Origin: Ornithinimicrobium sediminis
GTDB taxonomy: Bacteria > Actinomycetota > Actinomycetes > Actinomycetales > Dermatophilaceae
Assembly: GCF_021272345.1 (NCBI RefSeq)
Contig: NZ_JAJSDQ010000003.1
Span: forward strand, 124,001 to 188,000
Direction of reading: 5' to 3'
DNA: 64,000 bases
Both the position numbers and the translations under genes were made by a program. The notes under the pieces were generated by a model. The model had not been told where the DNA came from and made no database searches. It saw only the letters and a program-made list of their open reading frames with translations. Positions 28,163-36,582 of the stretch are shown here, in pieces (position 1 is the first letter of the stretch; every line of letters begins with the position of its first letter).

Positions 28163-29508
28163 GAAGCGGACTCCTTCAGCCTCCGGCCAGAGGACCGCCT
28201 CCCTACTTCGTCCCTGTCGTCTGCCGTGTGCAGCGCGTGTGCGCCGAGACACACACCCGCGACGGCGAACGGAACACTGACCGAGACACCGACCCAGAAC
28301 AGGTCGAACTGTCCCTGGGTCAGCCTTGTGAGCAGCATCGCAAACGCGAGGGTGCCGTAGCGCGGGTCCATCGACCACAGCACCCGGAGCATGCCGACCG
28401 CCATCACGAGGAAGCCCAGGAGGCCGATGACACCGGTGGTCGCGAGCACCTCCAGGAACACCTGCGGTGGCTGGAAGGCATAGGGCGTCTCACCGGTGGT
28501 CCAGTACCGCAGACCCAGTCCGAACCAGGGGTTGGTCTGCCACGCGGCGACCGAGTCCTCGAACCAGGTCAACCGCTGGAAGACCGAGTTGTGCACGTTG
28601 CCCGACTCGACGTCCTGCCGGACCAGGCTCGCGACGACCAGCGCCACCGGAGCCATGGCCAGTGCAGCGAACCACTGCCGTCCCTTGTCCGGGTGCGTGC
28701 GCAGGGACACGATGACGAGCACGACGGCCAAGGCCAGCATCGCCTGTCTGGACTGCGCGAAGGCGATCCCCGCGGCCGAGACCCAGAAGACCAGCCGCAT
28801 GGCCCACCGAGGCCAGCGCAGCCAGCCCGGCCGCACGAAGGCGAGCACCGCGGAGAAGCTCAGCAGCGTGCCGATGAAGTTCTTGTGCATGCTCCAGGGC
28901 CACGAGGGGTAGATGGCCGCGAAGCTGCCGCCCGCCCACTGCAGTGCGCCCTGGACGACGGTGCTCGCGGCCAGCAGGACACAGGCCAGGAGGAACAGGC
29001 TCACGCCCTGGACGGCATACCCGGAGCGTCCCACAGCCCAACCGACCACGAGCGACCCGCTCACGAGCAGCCACGCGTGGAACCACTCGACCGTGTTGGC
29101 GAGGAAGGGGTTCGCCACCACGGTCAGCAGGGTCGCCGCCTGGTAGACCACGTTGAGCCACAGGAGCCTGCGCAGGTCGGGGCTGAACGGGCGGGGGGCG
29201 AGGAGGACCGCCGGCCAGAAGGCCACACCGAGCACGAGGTCGGAGACGGACATGTCCAGGCCGGGCGGACCCACTCTCGCCACGACGACCATCAGCGGCA
29301 TGGCGACCAGCGGTAGGACCACGGGCTGGCGGACGCTGATGCCGGCCAGGAGCACCACGCCGGCCACACCGAGGGCGAGCGCCGGCTGGGAGGCCGCCAG
29401 GTAGCCGACGACGACGACGATGCCGACCGACACCACCACGGCCAGCACACCCAGCGCCCGCAGCCCCCATGGGGAGGCCGCGGTGCCGGGGTCGAGGCGC
29501 GGGGTCAC
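28159..29508 (-). CDS. O-antigen ligase/Wzy-type polymerase, polytopic membrane protein
   Basis: A 449-residue membrane protein with about ten to twelve spans, starting at a GTG inside the upstream stop (GTGA). The large extracytoplasmic loop region contains NSVFQRLTWFEDSVAAW and NPWFGLGLRYW, as in the Wzy_C/O-antigen ligase superfamily (PF04932), where the conserved pattern is a mid-loop Arg followed by G-x-G. It would polymerise repeat units or ligate the glycan to its acceptor on the outer face of the membrane. Which of these it does cannot be told from the sequence. Confidence 0.85.
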   Translation of the reverse strand: MTPRLDPGTAASPWGLRALGVLAVVVSVGIVVVVGYLAASQPALALGVAGVVLLAGISVRQPVVLPLVAMPLMVVVARVGPPGLDMSVSDLVLGVAFWPAVLLAPRPFSPDLRRLLWLNVVYQAATLLTVVANPFLANTVEWFHAWLLVSGSLVVGWAVGRSGYAVQGVSLFLLACVLLAASTVVQGALQWAGGSFAAIYPSWPWSMHKNFIGTLLSFSAVLAFVRPGWLRWPRWAMRLVFWVSAAGIAFAQSRQAMLALAVVLVIVSLRTHPDKGRQWFAALAMAPVALVVASLVRQDVESGNVHNSVFQRLTWFEDSVAAWQTNPWFGLGLRYWTTGETPYAFQPPQVFLEVLATTGVIGLLGFLVMAVGMLRVLWSMDPRYGTLAFAMLLTRLTQGQFDLFWVGVSVSVPFAVAGVCLGAHALHTADDRDEVGRRSSGRRLKESAS

Positions 29509-31514
29509 AGGGACATGGTCCCAGATCGCAGCCGCCGCTCCTCCTGCAGCGGACCGCTGCGCAGCAGCACCGCCCGACGGGCCGCGGCCGAGGCCCGTTC
29601 GCCCGTGAGCACCCGTGCGCGGACCAGGGCCCCGGCGAGCTGCCCTGCGCGCGACACCTGCCACCCGAGCGCCCCGTGGTGCTTGCGCAGGTACCTCTCC
29701 AGGCCGGCGGCGAAGTACGCGTCCCGGCGGCTCCGGTCGGTGCTCGTCCCCGCGCCCTCGTGCACCACCCGCACCTCGCCGACCACCGCGTGGCGCCAGC
29801 CGAGGTATGCCGCACGCCGGGACCAGTCGGTCTCCTCGGCGTAGAGGAAGAACTCCTCGTCGAACCCGCCGACCTGGGCGAGTGCCTCGGCCCGCAGCAG
29901 CAGCACCGAGCCGATGACGTAGTCGGTGCCGTCCCCGAGCCGCCCCAGGCCGGCAGCCTCGACCCACGACCGCAGGGGACCGGGGAACGGCCAGCCGACC
30001 CGAGCGGGTCGGCCCGCCGCGTCGACCTGGGCCGGAGCGACACTGGCGAGGTCGTCCTCCGCGCGCAGCGCACGGTGCAGCCCCCGGACGTCCCCGACGG
30101 TGACCACGGCGTCGGGGTTGAGGAGCAGCACGTCACGGCCCGGGTGCCGGCGGTGCCTCAGCCCGTAGTTGACCCCGGCTCCGAAACCGTCGTTGCGGCC
30201 GGGGTCGAGATAGCGCACGCCGAGCTCGGCGCAGACGTCGCGCACCTCGGCCAGGGAGGAGTTGTCGACCACCGTCACCGGCAGCTCCCGCACCGGTTCC
30301 AGCGTGCGACGCAGCGTCGCGGGCGCTCCGTAGGCGACCACCAGGACCTCCGGGTCGTCCGCGCTCGCGGTGCTCGGCGGCGTGCTGCGGGTGACCCGCC
30401 GGTAGACCTGTTCGTACCGCTGCGCGACCGCGCCCCAGTCGCAGCGGGCCGCACGCTCCAGCCCCGCAGCCCGCAGCCCCGCTGCCAGTGCCGGGTCGTC
30501 GCCGATGCGGCTCAGCGCGCGGGCGAGAGCAGGAGCGTCACCCTCGGGCACCAGCAGCCCGGCGCCACCCACCACCTCCGGCAGGGCGCCACTGTCGCTC
30601 GCGACGACGGGCACCCCGCTGGCCATCGCCTCGACCACCACGCGGCCGAACTGCTCCACCCATCCCGGGGTGCTCAGCGAGGGCACGGCCAGCACGTCGA
30701 AGCCTGGCAGGACGCCGGGCAGCTCCTCGGGGGTGCAGGCGCCGAGGAAGCGGACCCGACCGGCGAGGTCTGGCTCGCCTGCCCGCCGTCGCAGCCGCTC
30801 CTCCTCGGGTCCGGCACCGACCATCGTCAGCCGCAGCTCCGGCTGCAGGGCGACCGCCTCCAGGAGGACGTCGACACCCTTGTGCACCGCCCAGCGCCCG
30901 ACGTACCCGACGCTGACGCCGGCACCGTCGGGAGGGGTGCGGCGCTGCGGACGAAAGGCCCGGGTGTCGACCCCGAGCGGGATGACGTCGGCGACTCCTG
31001 GGAAGCCCTTGCGCTGGACGATCCGGCCCGCCTCCGCGTTGCACACCACGATGGCGGAGGCACGGCGCAGCGCCCACCGCTCCAGCCAGCGGAAGGGGGG
31101 CGGGTAGCGTTTGTCGATGTTCTGGGCGGAGTAGAGGACGTACGGCGCACCACACCTCCGCAGGGCGCGCAGCGCGAGCACCTCGGCCGTGGCGAGGGCG
31201 AACGGCTCCTCGTGGAGGTCGATGACGTCCCACGGCTGCGCCAGTGCCGTCCACACCGCTCTCGGGTCGTAGACGAACAACGCAGGGTGCGTGCCCCACG
31301 TCCGGGCCGCGACGACGGGTTCACCGGTGCGCGGCACCAGGTCGACGAGGCTTCCGCCCTCGTTCCACCTCCGCGCACCGATGACCGTGACGTCGTGGCC
31401 GAGGCCGCGCAGCGAGTCCTCCCTACTGCGCCAGGCCGTCACGGCCGCGCTGTGGAAGATCCGGAGCACCCGCACCCGGGTACGATAGCCCGGGGACCTC
31501 CCACCTGCGCTCAT
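29505..31514 (-). CDS. Bifunctional GT4-GT2 fused glycosyltransferase
   Basis: A fusion of two transferases in about 669 residues. The first 380 residues are GT4: RIFHSAAVTAWRSREDSLRG, VSVGYVGRWAVHKGVDVLL and EQFGRVVVEAMASGVP. The C-terminal part is GT2: PVTVVDNSSLAEVRDVCAEL, GFGAGVNYGLRHR, VLLLNPDAVVTVG and FFLYAEETDWSRRAAYLGW, the rhamnosyltransferase-like pattern. The start is uncertain: ATG at 31514 is used, but a GTG at 31475 matches family N-termini better and would leave 54 bases of divergent promoter before the autokinase gene. Confidence 0.85.
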   Translation of the reverse strand: MSAGGRSPGYRTRVRVLRIFHSAAVTAWRSREDSLRGLGHDVTVIGARRWNEGGSLVDLVPRTGEPVVAARTWGTHPALFVYDPRAVWTALAQPWDVIDLHEEPFALATAEVLALRALRRCGAPYVLYSAQNIDKRYPPPFRWLERWALRRASAIVVCNAEAGRIVQRKGFPGVADVIPLGVDTRAFRPQRRTPPDGAGVSVGYVGRWAVHKGVDVLLEAVALQPELRLTMVGAGPEEERLRRRAGEPDLAGRVRFLGACTPEELPGVLPGFDVLAVPSLSTPGWVEQFGRVVVEAMASGVPVVASDSGALPEVVGGAGLLVPEGDAPALARALSRIGDDPALAAGLRAAGLERAARCDWGAVAQRYEQVYRRVTRSTPPSTASADDPEVLVVAYGAPATLRRTLEPVRELPVTVVDNSSLAEVRDVCAELGVRYLDPGRNDGFGAGVNYGLRHRRHPGRDVLLLNPDAVVTVGDVRGLHRALRAEDDLASVAPAQVDAAGRPARVGWPFPGPLRSWVEAAGLGRLGDGTDYVIGSVLLLRAEALAQVGGFDEEFFLYAEETDWSRRAAYLGWRHAVVGEVRVVHEGAGTSTDRSRRDAYFAAGLERYLRKHHGALGWQVSRAGQLAGALVRARVLTGERASAAARRAVLLRSGPLQEERRLRSGTMSL

Positions 31515-31529
31515 CGGAAAGCGACCCAC

Positions 31530-33014
31530 GTGACTGTCCACGACATCCTGGCGATCCTGCGCCGACGCTGGCGCCTGATCCTGGCCACCCTGCTGGTGGC
31601 GGTCTCGGTCGCGGCGGTGGCCACCATCACCACGCCTCGGGTGTTCGAGGCCAGCACCCGGGTCTACCTGCTGGCCGAGGGGGGCCAGCAGGCCAACCTC
31701 TACCAGATGCCTGCCGGCGAGCTCGAGACGATCATCCAGGTGGCCACGTCACCCATCGTCATGGGACCGGTCAGGGACCAGGTCGGCGTCCCGGACGGCA
31801 CGCCCCTCAACGCGACCGCAGAGGTCGCCGACGGGACGACGCTGCTCGACGTGCGGGTCACCTCCAGTAATCCTGAGATCGCTGCGGAGGTGGCCACCGC
31901 CATCCCCCAGCAGCTCGCCGCCATCGCGCGTGACTACTCCCCCATGCTGGCCAACAGCGGCCAGCGCGTCGAGGCGCAGACCATCGTCGCTGCGTCGGTG
32001 CCCGGGGGCCCGGTCTCGCCGGACCCCGTCCGTAACCTGGCGATCGGCGCTCTGGCCGGCCTCATGCTGGGCATCGGCTTCGCGCTGCTCCGTCACAACC
32101 TCGACACGCGGATCCGCACCGTCAAGGACCTCGAGCTGCTCTCCGACCGTCCTGTGCTGGCCAACGTGCCCGTGCGCCGCACGGACGGTGGACACCTCAT
32201 GTTCTTCGAGAGCGAGCCGTTCAGCTCACACGCCGAGGCGTTGCGTCGTCTTCGGACCAACCTGATGTTCGTCGACGTGACGACCCGCAAGCACTCGTTC
32301 CTCGTGACCTCCGCCCTCCCGGCTGAGGGGAAGACCACGACGGCGGTCAACCTTGCCCTGGCGATGGCCGACGCAGGCACCAAGGTCCTGCTCGTGGACG
32401 CCGACCTGCGCCACCCGTCGGTCGCCAGCGCGATGGGCCTCGAGGGCTCCGTGGGCCTGACCACAGTGCTGCTCGGCAGGGCCGACATCGCCGAGATGGT
32501 GCAGCAGTGGGCCGACAGCAACCTGTGGGTGCTTCCTGCCGGGGAGATCCCGCCGAACCCCAGCGAGCTGCTCGGCTCGGACGCCATGATGGAGCTCTTC
32601 GAGGAGCTCGTGAAGGACTACGACTTCGTCCTGGTCGACTCCCCCCCAGTCCTCCCGGTGGCCGACGCGCTCGTCCTCGAGCGCCTCACCGGCGGTGCCC
32701 TCATGGTCGTGGCAGCAGGCAGCACGCGGCGTCACCATCTGACCGAGGCGCTGCACGCCTTCGAGACCGCAGACGCGACGGTGGCCGGCTTCGCCCTGAC
32801 GAAGACCCCCGACGAGCCGGGCAGCTACTACGGCTACTACCGCCAGTCCCATGACGGGGAGGTCCCGGAGAGCCGGGCTGCGCGGAGACGGAACGGCGCC
32901 GACCGCCGGGACGGCAAGGCCGCGGAACAGCACGCCGCCGCCCGGGAAGCGACCCAAGCACGTCTGGATCGTGCCGCGTCCACGCAGGATGCCAACACAC
33001 CAGGCATACCCTGA
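31530..33014 (+). CDS. Polysaccharide co-polymerase with tyrosine autokinase domain (Wzc/CpsCD type)
   Basis: A 494-residue fusion. An N-terminal Wzz domain is flanked by membrane spans at about 16-32 and 170-187, followed by a cytoplasmic BY-kinase: Walker A SALPAEGKTTTAVNLALA (about 261-278), Walker A' KVLLVDADLRHP (about 285-296) and Walker B YDFVLVDSPP. The Tyr cluster GSYYGYYRQ near the C-terminus is the likely autophosphorylation site, followed by a basic tail. It controls chain length and export. GTG start; a TACGAT -10-like box lies about 45 bases upstream. It diverges from the GT4-GT2 operon. Confidence 0.92.
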   Translation: MTVHDILAILRRRWRLILATLLVAVSVAAVATITTPRVFEASTRVYLLAEGGQQANLYQMPAGELETIIQVATSPIVMGPVRDQVGVPDGTPLNATAEVADGTTLLDVRVTSSNPEIAAEVATAIPQQLAAIARDYSPMLANSGQRVEAQTIVAASVPGGPVSPDPVRNLAIGALAGLMLGIGFALLRHNLDTRIRTVKDLELLSDRPVLANVPVRRTDGGHLMFFESEPFSSHAEALRRLRTNLMFVDVTTRKHSFLVTSALPAEGKTTTAVNLALAMADAGTKVLLVDADLRHPSVASAMGLEGSVGLTTVLLGRADIAEMVQQWADSNLWVLPAGEIPPNPSELLGSDAMMELFEELVKDYDFVLVDSPPVLPVADALVLERLTGGALMVVAAGSTRRHHLTEALHAFETADATVAGFALTKTPDEPGSYYGYYRQSHDGEVPESRAARRRNGADRRDGKAAEQHAAAREATQARLDRAASTQDANTPGIP

Positions 33015-33026
33015 CGCTGCACGCCG

Positions 33027-33329
33027 TCACACGGGGGCACGTGTGATGAGCCGACTGTGCTCCATCTCGGTCACGAACTCGGCCAGCACCTCCGCGTCGA
33101 GGTCGTCCGCCGGCACCCCCAGTGCGTCCGCGACCCGACGCTGGAGCTCGCCGGCCTCACCGAGCAGGCACGCCGTGAAGATGACCGCCGCCGGTCCCTG
33201 CAACACCTGGATGGGACCGTCCGGAAGGTGCGCCACGTAGATCGTGGGCTCGCCGGCCCCTGAGCCCTGCCGCAGCGGGTCCTCGTGCACCACGCCCACA
33301 TCCGCCCCCGGCCGCCAGGACCCACTCAC
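33027..33329 (-). CDS. PqqD-like small protein
   Basis: A 100-residue protein from a GTG that overlaps the upstream gene's stop as GTGA. The C-terminal two thirds (PIQVLQGPAAVIFTACLLGE, then ELQRRVADALGVPADDLDAE, VLAEFVTEMEHSRLI) follow the PqqD fold pattern: beta strands, then three helices with a final L-x-x-x-x-L-I. PqqD domains bind peptides in RiPP pathways, but related proteins also occur in exopolysaccharide loci paired with NTP_transf_5 proteins and HPr-kinase-like proteins. No RiPP enzyme is present here. The stop codon lies in an inverted repeat, TCACAC-N8-GTGTGA (33027-33046), which may act as a weak terminator. Confidence 0.75.
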   Translation of the reverse strand: MSGSWRPGADVGVVHEDPLRQGSGAGEPTIYVAHLPDGPIQVLQGPAAVIFTACLLGEAGELQRRVADALGVPADDLDAEVLAEFVTEMEHSRLITRAPV

Positions 33330-34192
33330 GTGTCCGTCCTCGTCCTGTGGCGCTGCCACTCCTCGGCGAGCCCGCGGCGCGGTCGCTCGAAGAACTCGAC
33401 GACGACGTCCCGGACCGTCGGTCGACGCCCGAGCACGTGCGCCAGGTGGTCGATGTTGACCAGCGGAGCGCGCAGGAGCACCAGGGCCTTGTCCCTGAGC
33501 CGCGGTGCCGACAGGAGCCGCGCCACCCAGCTCTCCATCCGTGACGTCCCGTAGATCGTTGCTCGCCACGGCCAGTAGTCGGCTGCTCCGCGATGTTCCT
33601 CGAGCCGTCCCTGAGCCGCCGCCCAGCCGACCTCGGCACCGAGCGCGGCGACAAGTGCCTCGACGTGCTGCGTCGTCACGCGGCCCTGGGGGTCCTGCAG
33701 GGCGGCGGCCATCCGCGCGGCCTCCTCCGTGCGCCTGTTGCGCAGGGCGTTGAGGACGGCGATGAGGTGCCTCGCGGCGGACGTCGGCACCGCCACGGCC
33801 ACCCCGGCCAGCTCCGTCATCTCCCGATGTGCCCAGAGAATGTCGAAGGCAGCCTCCTTGGGAGAGATGCCCTGGAAGAACCGGTGCACGTCCGCGTATC
33901 CCCACTGGGGATGCCAGAACGTCGCAGCGTGCCCGACGTCTGACCCCGAGAGGAAGGTGCTGCGAGCACTCCAGCCCCGTGCGGACAGCTCGTCGACGAA
34001 GCGCACACACTGCGAGGGCCGGACCAGCACGTCCGCGTCGGTCCCGCCCCCCGGCGAGCGCAGCTCGGGCTCCGTCGCCGGGCCCTTGATGTGCAGCAGG
34101 TCCACGCCCGCGGCGTCGGCGACGACCTGCAGCGCGGCATGCCCGAACAGGATGCGCACCGGGGGCGGGACCTCGACGACGGTGCTGCTCAC
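33326..34192 (-). CDS. Nucleotidyltransferase-family protein (NTP_transf_5 type)
   Basis: A 288-residue protein with the NTP_transf_5 (PF14907) pattern: VDLLHIKGPATEPEL, then GGGTDADVLVRP (the metal-binding DxD after the Gly-rich turn) and YADVHRFFQGISPKEAAFDI (third acidic residue with DVH). A helical C-terminal region follows. The family transfers nucleotidyl groups in the polymerase-beta manner; the substrate is unknown. It is coupled to the PqqD-like gene by a 4-bp GTGA overlap, so the two most likely act as a pair. It is divergent from the histidine kinase gene. Confidence 0.83.
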   Translation of the reverse strand: MSSTVVEVPPPVRILFGHAALQVVADAAGVDLLHIKGPATEPELRSPGGGTDADVLVRPSQCVRFVDELSARGWSARSTFLSGSDVGHAATFWHPQWGYADVHRFFQGISPKEAAFDILWAHREMTELAGVAVAVPTSAARHLIAVLNALRNRRTEEAARMAAALQDPQGRVTTQHVEALVAALGAEVGWAAAQGRLEEHRGAADYWPWRATIYGTSRMESWVARLLSAPRLRDKALVLLRAPLVNIDHLAHVLGRRPTVRDVVVEFFERPRRGLAEEWQRHRTRTDT

Positions 34193-34283
34193 CGCCTCAG
34201 CGTAGCCGCGATGACATCCGTCACCCCGACGTCGTGAGCCATGACGCTTCCCACGGCCGCCCCCGAGGCGACAGTCTGGTCAC

Positions 34284-35381
34284 ATGAGCTCCGTCCCGGT
34301 CTCCGCGGTCGACACGCGTGACCCGTGGGAACGTCACACCTGGGTGGTCGGGGCGGTCTGGCTGGTCTTCCTGGTGTTCCCGCTCACGGTGGCCGTGCGG
34401 GGCCAGCAGAGCTGGGCCGGGCAGGTCGGTGTCGTGCTGCTGTTCGCGGGTTTCGCCGGGGTCTACATCCGCGGGTTCGTCCGGGTCGACGACCCCCGCG
34501 TGCCCGCCGGCCGCCTGCCGCCGGGGGTGCCGCACCTGCTGGTGCTCATCGCCCTCGTCGGGGTGGTCGCGCCGCTGGCCGGATGGAACACCCTGAGCAT
34601 GCTGCCGTATGTCGTGGCGCTGGCCATGTTCGTGCTGCCGCTGCGCCTCGCGGGCGGCTTCTTCGCCTTGACGCTGGCGCTCATGCTCACCGCGACACTG
34701 ACCGCAGACTCCCTGACCGACGCCTGGCCCTACGTCGTCGTCGTGGGCTCGGTCGGCATGGCGACGGGCGTGATCCGGCTCATCGACGAGCGTCAGCGGG
34801 TGCACAACCGCCTCCTCACCGAGGTCGCCCTGGCCACCGACCGCGAGAGGGTCGCCCGCGACGTGCACGACGTGCTCGGTCACAGCCTCACCGTCATCAC
34901 CCTCAAGGCGGAGCTCGCCGGCCGGCTGCTCGAGGCCGACCCGGGGCGGGCGCGTGCCGAGGTCGAGCAGATTTACGAGCTGAGCCGCCTGGCCCTCGCC
35001 GAGATCCGCACGACCGTGGGTGCCCTGCGCGTGACCCGGCTGGCCGACGAGGTGGCCGCAGCGCGCACCGTGCTCGCCGACGCCGGCATCGCCCCGGACC
35101 TGCCGGACGACCTCGACGTGGTCGACCCCCGCCACCGCGTCGTGCTGGCGTGGGCCCTGCGGGAGGCGGTGACCAACGTCGTGCGCCACTCCGGCGCCAC
35201 CCGGTGCCGGGTCGAGCTCGGCGGCGACCGGCTCGTGGTCACCGACGACGGCCGCGGGCTGCACGGGCGCGAGGGCCACGGCATACGGGGGCTGCGCGAG
35301 CGCGTGGAGGCGGCCGGGGGCACGCTCGTGCTCGGCACGGGTGCCGCGGGTGCGGGCACGACCCTGGCGGTGCAGCTGTGA
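34284..35381 (+). CDS. Sensor histidine kinase, NarL/DesK-type
   Basis: A 365-residue membrane histidine kinase. About six short membrane spans occupy residues 18-160. The HisKA_3 dimerisation helix has the phospho-acceptor His195 in RERVARDVHDVLGHSLTVI. The ATPase domain carries LREAVTNVVRHSGATRC (N box) and VTDDGRGLHGREGHGIRGLRER (G boxes). There is no extracellular sensor domain, so it probably senses membrane state or a signal within the bilayer. Its stop overlaps the response regulator start (GTGA). Confidence 0.93.
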   Translation: MSSVPVSAVDTRDPWERHTWVVGAVWLVFLVFPLTVAVRGQQSWAGQVGVVLLFAGFAGVYIRGFVRVDDPRVPAGRLPPGVPHLLVLIALVGVVAPLAGWNTLSMLPYVVALAMFVLPLRLAGGFFALTLALMLTATLTADSLTDAWPYVVVVGSVGMATGVIRLIDERQRVHNRLLTEVALATDRERVARDVHDVLGHSLTVITLKAELAGRLLEADPGRARAEVEQIYELSRLALAEIRTTVGALRVTRLADEVAAARTVLADAGIAPDLPDDLDVVDPRHRVVLAWALREAVTNVVRHSGATRCRVELGGDRLVVTDDGRGLHGREGHGIRGLRERVEAAGGTLVLGTGAAGAGTTLAVQL

Positions 35382-35983
35382 TCCGCCTGCTGCTGGCCGA
35401 CGACCAGGCGCTCGTGCGGGGCGCCATGGCGGCCCTGCTCGGCCTGGAGGCCGACCTCGAGGTCGTCGCCGAGGTGGGGCGCGGTGACGAGGTCGTCGCC
35501 GCCGCCCGGGAGCACCAGGTGGACGTCTGCCTGGTCGACGTGGAGATGCCCGGCCTCGACGGCATCGAGGTGTGCCGTGCGCTGGCCCTGGCCCTGCCCG
35601 GCGTGCGCTCGCTGGTCGTGACCACCTTCGGCCGGCCCGGCTACCTCCGCCGAGCCGTCGAGGCCGGGGCGAGCGGGTTCGTGGTCAAGGACACCCCGGC
35701 CGCCGAGCTCGCCGAGGCGGTGCGGCGGGTGCACGCCGGGCAGCGCGTGCTGGACCCGGCGCTCGCGGCCGAGTCGCTGGCCGAGGGCGCCAACCCGCTC
35801 ACCGACCGCGAGCGCGACGTGCTCCGAGAGGCCCTCAGCGGTGCGCAGGTCGCCGACATCGCCCGCCGGGTGCACCTGTCGCCCGGCACGGTGCGCAACT
35901 ACCTGTCCTCGGCCATCGGCAAGACCGGTGTCAGCACGCGCGCCGAGGCCGCCGTCACCGCCCGAGACCGCGGCTGGCTGTGA
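35378..35983 (+). CDS. NarL/LuxR-family response regulator
   Basis: A 201-residue regulator. The receiver domain has acidic pocket LADDQ, phospho-acceptor Asp54 in CLVDVEMPGLDG and Lys in FVVKDTPAAEL. The C-terminal LuxR helix-turn-helix reads NPLTDRERDVLREALSG, then VADIARRVHLSPGTVRNYL. Its GTG start overlaps the kinase stop, so the pair is stoichiometrically coupled. DesKR-type systems often control a neighbouring ABC transporter or desaturase; no such gene is adjacent here, so the target is unknown. Confidence 0.94.
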   Translation: MIRLLLADDQALVRGAMAALLGLEADLEVVAEVGRGDEVVAAAREHQVDVCLVDVEMPGLDGIEVCRALALALPGVRSLVVTTFGRPGYLRRAVEAGASGFVVKDTPAAELAEAVRRVHAGQRVLDPALAAESLAEGANPLTDRERDVLREALSGAQVADIARRVHLSPGTVRNYLSSAIGKTGVSTRAEAAVTARDRGWL

Positions 35984-36142
35984 CGGCATACCTCGCCGTG
36001 CCGTCGCGTGCAGGGTGGTCGGCCTCGGCGCGGTCACGAACTTGCACGCCGCGCCGGTCCGCCGCTGCGGATGCTCCTGCGTCGAGCGACCTCTACGGTT
36101 GTCTAGTCACCACCCGATAGCAACGCAGACGGAGGCATCGAC

Positions 36143-36424
36143 ATGGCAGCCCAGGAGCGCAAGGACGACCCCGGCCCCAGCGTCAAGGACCCGGAGCTCT
36201 ACGAGAAGCTGCGGGACGAGGGCAACAGCAAGGAGAAGGCGGCGCGCATCGCCAACGCCGCGGCCCGCGACTCCCGCTCGGAGGTCGGCGAGCGCGGCGG
36301 TAGCTCCCAGGCCTACGAGGACTGGACGGTCGAGGAGCTGCGCGGGCGTGCCGCCGAGCTCGACGTCGAGGGCCGCTCCTCGATGACCAAGGACGAGCTC
36401 ATCGAGGCCCTGCGCCACCACTGA
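36143..36424 (+). CDS. Small Rho-N/SAP-like conserved protein (DUF7218-like)
   Basis: A 93-residue hydrophilic protein. The first half (DPGPSVKDPELYEKLRDEGN, SKEKAARIANAAARDSRSEV) is a highly conserved charged block in actinobacteria. The second half (YEDWTVEELRGRAAELDVEG, SSMTKDELIEALRHH) is a helix-extended-helix of the Rho termination factor N-terminal/SAP type, which binds nucleic acid in other proteins. GGAGG six bases before the ATG supports the start. Function is unknown; a DNA- or RNA-associated, stress-related role is a guess. Confidence 0.85.
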   Translation: MAAQERKDDPGPSVKDPELYEKLRDEGNSKEKAARIANAAARDSRSEVGERGGSSQAYEDWTVEELRGRAAELDVEGRSSMTKDELIEALRHH

Positions 36425-36442
36425 CCGACCTCCACCCCACGG

Positions 36443-36500
36443 CGCGCCACCACCTCGTGTCAGAGTGCGCAGATCTGCGCGCGGGGGACCGGGTGGCGCG
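36443..36500. repeat. Nested palindrome in intergenic region
   Basis: A 14-bp perfect palindrome GCGCAGATCTGCGC (36467-36480) is enclosed by the inverted arms CGCGCCACC (36443-36451) and GGTGGCGCG (36492-36500). It lies between the small Rho-N-like gene and the YccF gene. It may be a terminator for the first, or a protein-binding site before the second. Confidence 0.45.
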
Positions 36501-36582
36501 TCCACCTCCACGCACCCGGAGCACCTGGCGGGGCGGCGAGCAGCCCGCCCGACCCGAGGGTCGCGGCCGCTACTGTGGAGCC

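Noticed and set aside
33027-34192. RiPP (lasso peptide) gene cluster
   Set aside because: PqqD-like and NTP_transf_5 proteins occur in such clusters, but there is no cyclase, peptidase or precursor gene within several kilobases, and the neighbourhood is polysaccharide assembly.
34325-35983. Alternative plus-strand frame running through the histidine kinase into the response regulator
   Set aside because: Only its end matches the response regulator; the first part is Arg/Ala/Gly-rich out-of-frame reading of the kinase gene.
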